Positions 7,726-16,824 are shown, numbered from the stretch's first letter. The stretch is DNA of 64,000 bases from Candidatus Omnitrophica bacterium UBA6210 (GCA_002421805.1 DISM01000004.1:310001-374000), one strand, 5' to 3'. The notes: generated from the letters alone by a model not told the origin. A program made the numbers and translations.

Positions 7726-8540
7726 GAGACAATGTCCTTCGGCGGATATGGGCCTCTCCATCCTTCTGGCCTTTTTCTAGGCAAAGACCGCCTCGCGTCC
7801 CCCTTTTCGCCTCCCCGGTCTTTCTTTACCCTCGCCTCACCTTTTTCATGTTGATCTTTGTTCTTTTTTCCGGTTCCTTGAGGTGGATGCGCTAAAATCA
7901 TTCCGGAGCCGATTCCCTGAGGTTCAGGATCACATTTGTAACTTGGAGATACATTGCCGCCGACAGGAAAACCTACGCCGCCCAGGCCTGTGGTCGGAGG
8001 ACTCACGATCCCCACCAGGTCATGGCCTATGCGGATACTCGGCAAGCCAAAAGAGCCAAGGTTATCGAGGATGTTAATCGGGACCCCGACTGAAATCCCC
8101 CACAACCCCCACGGGTCCCGCCAGTTGACGGGGTCGTTCCAGCAATACTCATACAAATTCATGCTGTCGTAATACCCCAGCGGGTCTTTCTGGAGGAACC
8201 TGCCTATGACAGGCGAGTATTGGCGGGCGCGGTAGTGATACAGGCCAGTTTCAGTGTCGAACTCCCTGCCTGTGAAGGCGTAGCGGTTGGCGTAGGCTGA
8301 TTGGGAGAGCACGTTGTTGGAGGGATCTTTGATCGTAGTCAGACCAAAGGGGTCGTAGGAGTACTTCTCCAAGACCGCGCCGCTCGAATCCGTCAGCTCT
8401 GAAACCGACCCTAACCCATCCGAGAGATAATAATAGGTGTTGGCGCCTGTGATCATCGCAACAGGCTCATCCATCCCCGGGCCGTGGATGTATTTGCGCA
8501 GGAGCGTGCCGGCGGAATTCTTAAATAGAACTGTCTCCAT
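7722..8540 (-). CDS. Orphan Rhs cassette: Rhs core end with an alternative C-terminal tip
   Basis: 272 residues from ATG 8538-8540. After a short new leader (METVLFKNSAG) the sequence matches the end of the large Rhs protein from TLLRKYIHGPG through the Rhs core (YRARQYSP, GRFLQKDPLGYYDSMNLYEY) to the linker GIVSPPTTGLGGVGFPVGGN. DNA identity with 9493-10045 is very high, with long identical runs. It then switches to an unrelated basic tip (DQHEKGEAR, DRGGEKGDARR, ending RGPYPPKDIVS). There is no signal peptide and no YD-repeat region. This is the classic layout of an orphan toxin module that can replace the main tip by homologous recombination. It may also be translated, as GAAAGAG lies upstream of the ATG. 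Confidence 0.8.
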   Translation of the reverse strand: METVLFKNSAGTLLRKYIHGPGMDEPVAMITGANTYYYLSDGLGSVSELTDSSGAVLEKYSYDPFGLTTIKDPSNNVLSQSAYANRYAFTGREFDTETGLYHYRARQYSPVIGRFLQKDPLGYYDSMNLYEYCWNDPVNWRDPWGLWGISVGVPINILDNLGSFGLPSIRIGHDLVGIVSPPTTGLGGVGFPVGGNVSPSYKCDPEPQGIGSGMILAHPPQGTGKKNKDQHEKGEARVKKDRGGEKGDARRSLPRKRPEGWRGPYPPKDIVS

Positions 8541-8619
8541 TATAAATACTCTTTCAAAGAACTGGTGAATTAATATACAACTTGTTTATTCTCAATTGGT
8601 TAATGAGTTTTAACACTTT
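8541..8619. repeat. 79-bp direct repeat, copy 2
   Basis: Identical to 6449-6527 at 78 of 79 bases. It begins right beside the start codon of the orphan Rhs cassette and ends 15 bp short of the first immunity candidate. Together with copy 1 it frames the segment carrying two extra toxin-immunity pairs. Confidence 0.95.
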
Positions 8620-8634
8620 ATTTTATTTCTCGTA

Positions 8635-9138
8635 TTATTTTTTCTCTCCAAATTCTTTTAATATTTCTTTAATAGTATTAAAATCTTTACCACCTATGTT
8701 GATTCCAAAACCCGATCCACCATCCGAAAAAAAATAAGAAGCCCCTAATTTTTGCATGGTTTTTCCCCAGTTGGGTATATTCTTCTGATCAAATAACATA
8801 TCGTCAGTTAATGGCGGAAAATAATCTCTCGGTATTTCGTCAAGGGAAGGAATTTTATCCATTAAATAAATCTCATCAAAATGACAGAATGTTTTTCCTT
8901 CTCGAAATAACTGAGGAACTGACGCCGGAAAAATATAACAATATGATCCAACCATTTTACAGGCAATGTCTTTCTCATTAAGTAAGGAACAAATCGAAAA
9001 TAAAACATTGTTACTGTCTAATGTAACAATGAGTATTCCTCTTTTTTCAAAAATTTTAGTAAACTTCGAATAGATATCTGATATATCCCCTTTTTCGCAA
9101 CATGCTCTATAAAATTTGCCATCTTTTATAATATTCAT
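8635..9138 (-). CDS. Candidate immunity protein for the full-length Rhs toxin
   Basis: 167 residues from ATG 9136-9138, which follows the Rhs TAA stop (9140-9142) after one base. A longer frame opening at 9216 lies within the toxin coding sequence and is less likely. The protein (MNIIKDGKFYRACCEKGDIS...) has no signal peptide or membrane span and ends in a Gly-rich and Lys-rich helical stretch (GGSGFGINIGGKDF). Composition is AT-rich against the GC-rich Rhs gene, typical of horizontally exchanged immunity genes. I recognise no family. Confidence 0.65.
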   Translation of the reverse strand: MNIIKDGKFYRACCEKGDISDIYSKFTKIFEKRGILIVTLDSNNVLFSICSLLNEKDIACKMVGSYCYIFPASVPQLFREGKTFCHFDEIYLMDKIPSLDEIPRDYFPPLTDDMLFDQKNIPNWGKTMQKLGASYFFSDGGSGFGINIGGKDFNTIKEILKEFGEKK

Positions 9139-9139
9139 C

Positions 9140-12100
9140 TTAAACACGTCTGGGTTTGGGACCGTTCCAATCCCAATTGTGGGTATGGGGGTCTCCTTTG
9201 TCATGGGAATGCCCATAATCTGTATCCTTTACTGCCTTGCCATCAGGCCCATATTCTCGTACAGTTTTGCCGCCTTTTCTATTAGGGAATTCAACAGTAG
9301 AACCCGGATCTCCTTTTGCCGGAGTTCTCGGGTTCGGTTTTTGCTCTTTACCCTTCTTTCCTTCTTTTCCAGACCCTTTCTTCTCCCCTTCCCCACCCTT
9401 ACCGACCTCTCCCGCTTTATCATACTCCATCCCTTGGTTTAATCCCTCATTGATGGACTTGACCTTGGGACCGGGCAGGGCGTTGCCGCCCGGAACAGGA
9501 AAACCTACGCCGCCCAGGCCTGTGGTCGGAGGACTCGCGATCCCCACCAGGTCATGACCTATGTTGATGCCCGGCAGGCCGAAGGAGCCCAGGTCATTGA
9601 GGATGTTCCTGACCTCGGGAAAACCAACAGCCGCCATCCCCCAGAGCCCCCATGAGTCCCTCCAGTTGACAGGATCGTTCCAGCAGTATTCATACAGATT
9701 CATCGAGTCGTAATACCCCAGCGGGTCCTTCTGCAGGAACCTGCCCAGGACAGGTGAATACTGACGGGCCCTGTAATGATAAAGCCCTGTTTCAGTGTCG
9801 AGCTCTCGGCCTGTGAAGGCATACCTGTTGGCGTAGGCGGATTGGGACAGGACGTTGTTGGATGGGTCTTTGATGACGGTAGAGCCAAAGGGATCGTAGG
9901 AGTATTTCTCAAGGATAGCGCCATTGGAGTCGGTCAGCTCGGAAACCGACCCAAGCCCATCCGAGAGGTAGTAATACGTGCTGCCGCCTGCAACCATGGC
10001 AATGGGCTCATCGATGCCGGGGCCGTGGATGTATTTGCGCAGGAGCGTGCCGCCCGCATCGTATTCGGCGATGATGTCGTCGCCGTCATAGAAGAACTTC
10101 GTTGCGGCGCTGTTGACGGTCTTTTCTATCCTGCGGCCCAGAGCGTCGTAAACGTAGGCGGCGCTGGTGCCGGATTTGGAGGCGGATGCAAGAGAATCCT
10201 CATAGTCGTAGCCGAGCGTCAGCGTCCCGTCGCTTGTCAGGTTGCCGTAATTGTCATAGGAATAATTTGTCGCATCGACTGCTGTGTATTGATTGACGGT
10301 GTTCACCGTGTATTCGGTTGTCGTCGCATTATAGACCGACTCCTCCCTGCTGCCGACGCTGTCGTAATCGAACGTCCAGGTGTCGTTGGTCGCCGTCACT
10401 CCCGTCAACTGGTAAATATCGTCGTAGGCATAGTTGAAGGTGTCCGCCAGCGTCGTCATGGACCCGCGGTTGCCGGTATCGTCATAAGTGTAGCTGAAGC
10501 TCGATATCGTCGCGCCGCCCTGGATCCTGTTGACGCGGCCCGATAAATTGTCGGCGTAATCGAAGGCATCCAACGCCTGGGTGTTATTGATGAAGTCAAC
10601 CTGGGTGCGGCGCGAGAGAGCGTCGTAGGTATAGGCGGCGATGTCCGTGCCGCCCTGGTTTTTGATGCTGGTGAGGCGGTTAAGGTTGTCGTAAACGTAA
10701 GTGATATAACTTGAATCGGGGTAGGTCAGCCGCGTGCGGTTGGAGGCCGCATCGTATTGGTAGGAAACGGCCCTGCCGTAGGAATCCTGGTCCTGGGTGA
10801 GCCGGCCAGCCGTGTCATAGGAATAATGGTTGATGCTGTAGGCACCTACGACATCCGTCAGGCGGGAAACTTTGTCATAAACATAGTCTATCGTGCTTGA
10901 ATCCTGGTAGGTGACAAGGTCCAGCCTGTTTTGCGCGTCATAAGCATAGTTGGTCGCATAATACGCGACGTAAAGATTGGCCGCCGGACCAAAGGCCCTT
11001 TCGATAACGTTCCCGTTGACATCATAGGCAAAGTCTTCCCTGAGGTTGCCGGGATAGACGATACGCTCCAGTCGGTCGAAACCGTCATACGCATACGTCG
11101 TCAGGTTGCTTGCGGCGTCCGTAATGGACGTCAGATTATCGTTGCCGTCATAGGCGTATTCCGTCACCCGGGTCAGGGCGTCCGTGACCCTGTATAACCT
11201 GTTATAGCTGTTATAGGCGTATTGGGTCGTCTTGGATTCCGGGTCCGTGACCTGGGTCAGCTTGCCCGCGCTGTCGTAGGCGTATGTCGTTTCATTACCC
11301 AAATCGTCCTCGAACGACACAAGGCGGTCTAAAATGTCGTAGCCGAACGTAAAAGTCTGCCAGGGGTGGTTCTGGTCTCCGGTCTGCCTTTCTACCGCAG
11401 CCAGGTTGTCGTTGATGTCGTATGAATATTTTATGACATAGCCGAAGGGGGCCGGGGCTGTCACCTGGATGAGGTTATTGTGGCTGTCGTAATCAAAACT
11501 CGTGACATGGGAGTTCGGGTCCGTCATAGTCGCAACATTACCGAGGGCATCGTAGGTGGCGGCGGTCGCAAGGCCCAGACCGCCGTAATCCCGGGTCACC
11601 TGGGTCAGGTAACCCGTTGCATTATAATCGTATTTCGTGACCTTGCCGTCGGGATCGATCCATGTCGCGAGCTGGCCGTAAGTGTCATAGGTGAACTTGT
11701 GCGCGCTGACCTGGCCGGAAACCACCGGCAGGACGATCTTGACCAGGTTGCCGCGGGCCTGGTTGGTCATGCCGTCGCCGTTTAAATCTCCCAGAGAGGC
11801 CTCTTCATAATCGTAATAACAGGTCGTGACATTGCCTTTGGGGTCCGCCGCGGTCTTGACGAAATTGAATTGCGGCTCATAGGTAAACGCCGCCACCCTT
11901 GAATCCTGCGAGGGAGCGGAAGACGGATTCAGCGATGCCTGCAGAAGATTGCCTTTAGCGTCGTAAACGTAATTGATCGAATTGGTCCTGGGGAAAACAA
12001 TACTTTCGATCTGCTTATTCAAAGTATACGTATACGTTTTACTGACATAATTCCAGCGCTTCTCCTGCAGGGCCCCGTCGTCATCCATATAAAATTCTAT

Positions 12101-13066
12101 CGGGCAGGCATTAGGCGGCTCATAATACGTGGTGATGCGGTCACCGTATGTAAAACTGTATTCCGCGCTCCCGTAGGTCATATATGTGACGCGGTCGTTG
12201 GTGTCATACGTAATAGTCAGGTATTGGTTATCCTTCGGGTCCGTCGCGGAAACAAGATTATGGTCCGTATAGGAAAACTCGGTTACGGCCCCGTCAGGGA
12301 AATCGTCGGTGGCAGGCGCCGTCACGGAAATAAGGTCGTTATTGCCGTAGGCATACGCCCAGACCCTCGAGGCAAAATCTGTGATCGTCGCAATTTTGTT
12401 GTCCTGGGTATACGTCAGGTCGATGTCCCTGCCCGAGGTATCCGTGATGGTCAGCAATACCTTCGAATTGGCATCGTAGGTGAACGTCATCTGATTGTTG
12501 TTGCGGTCGGTGATGGAAGAAACATACCCTGCGGCGTTGAAACGATAGACCGTGCCATGCTTCGTCGTAATATAGTAGCCATTAACGTCATGGTTCAGGG
12601 TATCAAAAACACCGGCGGACGGCGTATAGGTGCCGTTGCCGTTGTCGATGAATTTATCCGTCGTCGCATCGGGATTGTGGCGAATGACATAGTCGTGGTC
12701 GGCGTCGGAACCCTCGGTCAAAAAGATGTTGTAGCTATGGTTGGTGCCGACACCGAACGGCCCGACATAGCCGTCTTTCGAATTGTAGAAACGCTTGAAG
12801 ACAACCGGGAAACCCCTGGAAGGAATGAAAAAATCGACGTGTTCGTAGAGATAGGCGCCGGTGGCGAGATTGACAGGCTCTCCCACCCTCGGCGATTTGA
12901 TCGGGTTGGTTTCGCCTTTCTGCGTACTGCCGTCGTTGGCGCTTACCGGCCATTCGCGGATGGCATCGTTCCAGCACTCCATATACGCCTGGGCCGGAGC
13001 AAGACACAAAGCCATATCTAAGAGGAATATGACAAGCATCCATTTGGAAAAAGGCCTGTTTTTCAT
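9140..13066 (-). CDS. Secreted Rhs/YD-repeat polymorphic toxin protein
   Basis: 1308 residues from ATG 13064-13066. The alternative ATG at 13087 would lengthen the leader by seven residues. Residues 1-28 form a Sec signal peptide (WMLVIFLLDMALCLAPAQA). A DUF6531-type segment follows (GEPVNLATGAYLYEHVDFFIP, then FKRFYNS), then a long series of YD repeats (YDANGN/YDSLG-like, about 130-1060) expected to build the toxin-encapsulating shell. The Rhs-associated core comes next (YRARQYSPVLGRFLQKDP, about 1120-1160), then a Gly-rich linker and a tip of about 60 residues with a His-rich motif (DYGHSHDKGDPHTHNWDW). A signal peptide suggests Sec export rather than type VI loading. It is the third gene of the operon beginning at 16824 and is followed after one base by its probable immunity gene. 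The tip's activity is unknown. Confidence 0.9.
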   Translation of the reverse strand: MKNRPFSKWMLVIFLLDMALCLAPAQAYMECWNDAIREWPVSANDGSTQKGETNPIKSPRVGEPVNLATGAYLYEHVDFFIPSRGFPVVFKRFYNSKDGYVGPFGVGTNHSYNIFLTEGSDADHDYVIRHNPDATTDKFIDNGNGTYTPSAGVFDTLNHDVNGYYITTKHGTVYRFNAAGYVSSITDRNNNQMTFTYDANSKVLLTITDTSGRDIDLTYTQDNKIATITDFASRVWAYAYGNNDLISVTAPATDDFPDGAVTEFSYTDHNLVSATDPKDNQYLTITYDTNDRVTYMTYGSAEYSFTYGDRITTYYEPPNACPIEFYMDDDGALQEKRWNYVSKTYTYTLNKQIESIVFPRTNSINYVYDAKGNLLQASLNPSSAPSQDSRVAAFTYEPQFNFVKTAADPKGNVTTCYYDYEEASLGDLNGDGMTNQARGNLVKIVLPVVSGQVSAHKFTYDTYGQLATWIDPDGKVTKYDYNATGYLTQVTRDYGGLGLATAATYDALGNVATMTDPNSHVTSFDYDSHNNLIQVTAPAPFGYVIKYSYDINDNLAAVERQTGDQNHPWQTFTFGYDILDRLVSFEDDLGNETTYAYDSAGKLTQVTDPESKTTQYAYNSYNRLYRVTDALTRVTEYAYDGNDNLTSITDAASNLTTYAYDGFDRLERIVYPGNLREDFAYDVNGNVIERAFGPAANLYVAYYATNYAYDAQNRLDLVTYQDSSTIDYVYDKVSRLTDVVGAYSINHYSYDTAGRLTQDQDSYGRAVSYQYDAASNRTRLTYPDSSYITYVYDNLNRLTSIKNQGGTDIAAYTYDALSRRTQVDFINNTQALDAFDYADNLSGRVNRIQGGATISSFSYTYDDTGNRGSMTTLADTFNYAYDDIYQLTGVTATNDTWTFDYDSVGSREESVYNATTTEYTVNTVNQYTAVDATNYSYDNYGNLTSDGTLTLGYDYEDSLASASKSGTSAAYVYDALGRRIEKTVNSAATKFFYDGDDIIAEYDAGGTLLRKYIHGPGIDEPIAMVAGGSTYYYLSDGLGSVSELTDSNGAILEKYSYDPFGSTVIKDPSNNVLSQSAYANRYAFTGRELDTETGLYHYRARQYSPVLGRFLQKDPLGYYDSMNLYEYCWNDPVNWRDSWGLWGMAAVGFPEVRNILNDLGSFGLPGINIGHDLVGIASPPTTGLGGVGFPVPGGNALPGPKVKSINEGLNQGMEYDKAGEVGKGGEGEKKGSGKEGKKGKEQKPNPRTPAKGDPGSTVEFPNRKGGKTVREYGPDGKAVKDTDYGHSHDKGDPHTHNWDWNGPKPRRV

Positions 13067-13070
13067 GATG

Positions 13071-13535
13071 TTAAGGAATAGCGGCATTATTTTTGATGAT
13101 GATTTCCCTGATGCCTATGGCCGGCTCTTCTTTTTTATCCTTGTCCGTCACATTAGCCGTAAGCTGATGTTTACCGTCGCAAAAAACGCTGGTATCGAAA
13201 ACAAAACCCGTCGGCCTCTCCTGGCCGCCCTCCTGGCCGCTAAAAAGATAAATGGACGTGGTATCAAGGAAGTATTCGATGTAAATATCCGGGTTGCTTC
13301 TCTGTTCGGGCTTGAGCCCTTCGACATCCACGTAAACCTCGCCCTTGACCGTCACGGGCGGTTCAAGACGTGTTCGAGCTCTTTTCGGCGCATGGCGCGG
13401 CTGAGGATAGACAAGCTGTAACAGAACCGTATCTGTCTCTGCGGCATTCCCACAGGACAACAACCCTCCACCGCCGAAGAAATAAGCTCCTGAAACCAGC
13501 AAAAGAACAAAAACCGCACATGCTTTCGTTTTCAT
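13071..13535 (-). CDS. Small secreted protein, possible Ig-like fold
   Basis: 154 residues from ATG 13533-13535, which starts one base after the stop of the upstream repeat protein; a TTG at 13547 is the only other option. Residues 1-31 are a signal peptide (ACAVFVLLLVSGAYFFGGGG) with a Cys soon after, so a lipoprotein is possible but the lipobox is poor. The mature part has a beta-rich pattern (VKGEVYVDVEG, IYIEYFLDTTSIY, GKHQLTANVTD) like bacterial Ig-like adhesion domains. It ends 4 bp before the Rhs start. It may assist secretion or surface display of the Rhs protein; this is inferred from operon position only. Confidence 0.6.
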   Translation of the reverse strand: MKTKACAVFVLLLVSGAYFFGGGGLLSCGNAAETDTVLLQLVYPQPRHAPKRARTRLEPPVTVKGEVYVDVEGLKPEQRSNPDIYIEYFLDTTSIYLFSGQEGGQERPTGFVFDTSVFCDGKHQLTANVTDKDKKEEPAIGIREIIIKNNAAIP

Positions 13536-13536
13536 G

Positions 13537-16500
13537 TCAATAGACAACCTCCGTATGCGCCGTCAAGACATCGGAATAGTTACCGTTGTTCTGGGCTTGG
13601 GCCTCAAAACGGTAATGCCCTTTGGCCGCGATTTTCCCGTCTGTATTTTTTCCGTCCCATGCAATGTTCTGTTGGCCGGCGCTCCTCTGGGCGCTATTCA
13701 GCAACCGCCGGATGAGGGCATTGGAAGAATCATAGACATCAACCGTCAGGTAGGCGTCTGAGGAAAGATCGAAAGAAAACGTTGTTTCGTCCTGAGAGGC
13801 CGGATCATAAGGATTGGCTACGGGATTGAATTTGACCGGACTGACCGATGCCTGGCTCAAAGACGGCGTCCCGCCTGTCACGACGATCGCGTTATCTTCC
13901 AGGGCGTATGCCCACAAAGCCAAAAGATAAGTCCCGGACCCTACAATACGCCCGTCCTCATCGCGTCCATCCCAAAGGATCTGATGGGTGCCCGAACCGA
14001 AAGGCACAAGATACTTTATAAACCGGATCGCCGGTCCGGACAAAACGGTCAATCGCGTCCTGATATCCAATGCAGCCACATGCCCGTTGGCGTTGTAGGT
14101 AAGCGTGCACGGCTGGTTTTTGAGCGTATCGAAATTCGTCACCGAAAGGCTGACACCTGAAGTCAGCGTGATGTCCGCGCCGCCGGTGCCCCGGGGGTCG
14201 AAAATGACCACAGGAGAGCCGGATGTGCTGTCCTCGACGATAAAATAGTAATAATCGTCGGGCACGATGTTGTTGCTGTTGTCCTTTCCGTCCCAGGTTT
14301 CGGCGTTGTTGCCGGCGGAACGCGCCTGGTTGGTGATCAAATTACGGACGAGATTGTCGCCTGAATCGTAAATCCTGATGCTAATGGTTGCATTAGCGGC
14401 TAAAGCATAGGATATCTGGGTCGTCTGGCTCGAATAAGGGTTGATGGTGTTGTTTGATATTTGGAAGGTCGAAGTACTGATCGTCCACGTCCCTTTTTGG
14501 ATAACTCCTGTCGCAGCGGCCGCGTCATCCGTTGCCAGAAGATACGTATTCTTGGCGCCTGTAAAAAGCGATTTGAAGGCCACCTTCCAGTTGACGGTCA
14601 GCGTCGTGCCGTTGCCTGAAACAGAGGTCTGAGAACAATCGAGGCTGGCGTAAGAGTTCTGGATCGAGTTCGCAGAACCCGGGGCATAGCCTCCCTCCCA
14701 TGCCGTGCCTGAGTCATCGCGCATGTAAAGCAGATTGGCATTTTGATCATAGTATGCAGAGAGGCAGTTGGCACCGCTCGCCTGCGTGTTCACAAGAAGG
14801 TTGACGGTGGATAAATTCTGCCAGCCGTCGGGGTCGGAATAGGCAGCGGTAAAAATCATAGGGGCATCCGTTTGACCGGTTCCGGAAGAAGGCGCAATTG
14901 TCCCCAGAGAAGGGGAATTGTTGGGAATGGTTGCGGTCCCCTTCTGAACAACACCGGTCCCTGCCCCGGCGTCATCCGTTGCCAGAAGATACGTATTCTT
15001 GGCGCCTGTAAAAGGCGACTTGAACGTGACCTTCCAGTTAACGGTAAGCGTCGTATCTGCGCCTGAAACCGACGTTTGACTGCAATCCAAACTCGCGTAG
15101 GAGTTCTGGATCGTATTGGCCGAGCCCGGGGCATAGCCTCCCTCCCACACCGTGCCTGAGTCATCGCGCATGTAAAGCAGATTAGAATTCTGGTCGTAGT
15201 AAGCGGAAAAACCGTTTGAACCCACGGGCTGTGCATTAATACAAAGGTTCACAGTCGCAAGATTCTGCCAGCCATCCGGGTCTGAATAGGTACCGGTAAA
15301 AGTCGCAGGGGTATTGACGTAGAAAGTCCCTGAAGAGGGGGCAATGGTACCGAGGGTCGGGACCCTGTTTATCGTCCAGGCGCCCTTTTGGACCACTCCC
15401 GTGCCGACGCCCGCATCATCTGTTGCCAGGAGATAAGTATTCTTAGCGCCGATAAACGTCGATTTAAAACTCGCTTTCCAATTGATAGTCAGGGTATTGC
15501 CGTTGCCCGAAACAGAAGTCTGGGAACAGTCCAGGGTGGCATAGGAGTTCTGGATCGTATTCGCCGAGCCCGGGGCATAGCCTCCCAGCCAAGTCGTTCC
15601 GGCGTCATTGCGTATATAAAGGAGGTTTTCATTCTGGTCGTAAACTGCCGACAAACAATTGGCGCCGCTCGCCTGGGTGTTGACAAGAAAGTTAACAGTC
15701 GATAGATTCTGCCACCCGTCGGGATCGGAGTAGGTAGCGGTGAAGGTCTGATATGCATCTATCTGGCCCGATCCCGAGGAAGGCACAATCGTACCGAGGG
15801 ATGGAGAATTATTAGGTATAGTCCAAGCGCCTTTCTGGATGGCCCCAGTATTGTAATCCGTATCATCGATCGCCAATAAATAGGTATTCTTAGTTCCAGT
15901 GAACGGCCCCTTCAGAGTGACCTTCCAGTTGACGGTAAGCGTTGTCCCGTTGCCCGAAACAGAAGTCTGGGAACAGTCCAGGGTGGCATAGGAATTCTGG
16001 ATCGTGTTGGCCGAGCCCGGGGCATAGCCTCCCAGCCAGACCGCGCCTGAGTCATCGCGCATATAAAGCAGATTAGTATTCTGATCGTAGCGCGCAGAAA
16101 GACAATTAGCGCCGCTCACCTGGGTATTAATGAGCAAATTGGCATAATTAAGGTTTTGCCAGCCGTCGGGATCGGAGTAAGTGGCGGTGAAAGTCTGGGG
16201 GGTATTGACTTGGCCTGTGCCGGAAGAAGGCGTAATAGTGCCAAGGGTCGGCGGAGCATTGATTATCCACACCCCTTTCTGAATAACGCCGGTAGAAGAG
16301 CTGCCATCATCCGTTGCCAGAAGATACGTATTCTTGGCGCCTGTAAAAGGCGACTTGAACGTAACCTTCCAGTTAACGGTCAATGTGTTACCATTGCCTG
16401 AAACCGAGGTTTGAGAGCAATCCAGGCTGGCATAGGAATTCTGGATCGTGTTGGCCGAGCCAGGGGCATAACCACCTAACCATGCTGTGCCGGCGTCGTT

Positions 16501-16824
16501 GCGTATATAGAGGAGGTTTGTATTCTGGTTATAGACCGCCGATAGACAGTTGGCGCCGCTTGCTTGTGTGTTGACGAGAAAATTGACGGTCGCTAAATCT
16601 TGCCAGCCGTCGGGATCGGAATAGGCGGCAGTGAAAGCCTGAGACGCACCAACTTGGCCTGTTCCGGAGGAAGGCGTGACGGTACCGACTGTTGGCGAAG
16701 CGGCAAAAGCGGAATTGAGAAAAACGGGGAAAAAAAGAATTAAAAAAACTTGGCAGAATACTTCGACAGTTATTTTTTTCTTTTTCCAATCCTCTACATA
16801 CCTGTTTTTAGTTTGAGTGGCCAT
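13537..16824 (-). CDS. Secreted five-repeat surface protein with FlgD-like Ig domains
   Basis: 1095 residues from ATG 16822-16824; a GTG one codon earlier is also possible. A signal peptide ends at AFA (about 41). Five tandem units of about 147 residues follow, each opening PTLGTITPSSGTGQ and containing YSDPDGWQNL, GGYAPGSANTIQNSYA, LDCSQTSVSG and KNTYLLATDD. Each unit holds one conserved Cys pair. The C-terminal about 340 residues contain three FlgD-type Ig modules (pattern WDGKDNSNNIVPDDYY, ILWDGRDEDG, IAWDGKNTDG). Such proteins are usually cell-surface or extracellular. It is the first gene of the operon leading to Rhs, with one base between its stop and the next start. Confidence 0.75.
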   Translation of the reverse strand: MATQTKNRYVEDWKKKKITVEVFCQVFLILFFPVFLNSAFAASPTVGTVTPSSGTGQVGASQAFTAAYSDPDGWQDLATVNFLVNTQASGANCLSAVYNQNTNLLYIRNDAGTAWLGGYAPGSANTIQNSYASLDCSQTSVSGNGNTLTVNWKVTFKSPFTGAKNTYLLATDDGSSSTGVIQKGVWIINAPPTLGTITPSSGTGQVNTPQTFTATYSDPDGWQNLNYANLLINTQVSGANCLSARYDQNTNLLYMRDDSGAVWLGGYAPGSANTIQNSYATLDCSQTSVSGNGTTLTVNWKVTLKGPFTGTKNTYLLAIDDTDYNTGAIQKGAWTIPNNSPSLGTIVPSSGSGQIDAYQTFTATYSDPDGWQNLSTVNFLVNTQASGANCLSAVYDQNENLLYIRNDAGTTWLGGYAPGSANTIQNSYATLDCSQTSVSGNGNTLTINWKASFKSTFIGAKNTYLLATDDAGVGTGVVQKGAWTINRVPTLGTIAPSSGTFYVNTPATFTGTYSDPDGWQNLATVNLCINAQPVGSNGFSAYYDQNSNLLYMRDDSGTVWEGGYAPGSANTIQNSYASLDCSQTSVSGADTTLTVNWKVTFKSPFTGAKNTYLLATDDAGAGTGVVQKGTATIPNNSPSLGTIAPSSGTGQTDAPMIFTAAYSDPDGWQNLSTVNLLVNTQASGANCLSAYYDQNANLLYMRDDSGTAWEGGYAPGSANSIQNSYASLDCSQTSVSGNGTTLTVNWKVAFKSLFTGAKNTYLLATDDAAAATGVIQKGTWTISTSTFQISNNTINPYSSQTTQISYALAANATISIRIYDSGDNLVRNLITNQARSAGNNAETWDGKDNSNNIVPDDYYYFIVEDSTSGSPVVIFDPRGTGGADITLTSGVSLSVTNFDTLKNQPCTLTYNANGHVAALDIRTRLTVLSGPAIRFIKYLVPFGSGTHQILWDGRDEDGRIVGSGTYLLALWAYALEDNAIVVTGGTPSLSQASVSPVKFNPVANPYDPASQDETTFSFDLSSDAYLTVDVYDSSNALIRRLLNSAQRSAGQQNIAWDGKNTDGKIAAKGHYRFEAQAQNNGNYSDVLTAHTEVVY
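14480..16700. repeat. Five tandem ~440-bp coding repeats
   Basis: The five units begin near 16697, 16258, 15815, 15362 and 14920, on the minus strand. Long blocks, such as the segment encoding GGYAPGSANTIQ, are almost unchanged between units at DNA level. Some third-position differences exist, so the expansion is recent but not brand new. Recombination among units should change their number. Confidence 0.85.

Noticed and set aside
12224..13021. Plus-strand ORFs within the Rhs gene
   Set aside because: Val/Arg-rich shadow of YD repeats; the minus-strand frame carries the signal peptide and repeats.
14480..16700. Possible CRISPR or integron-like repeat array
   Set aside because: The repeats are ~440 bp, in frame and encode a protein domain.
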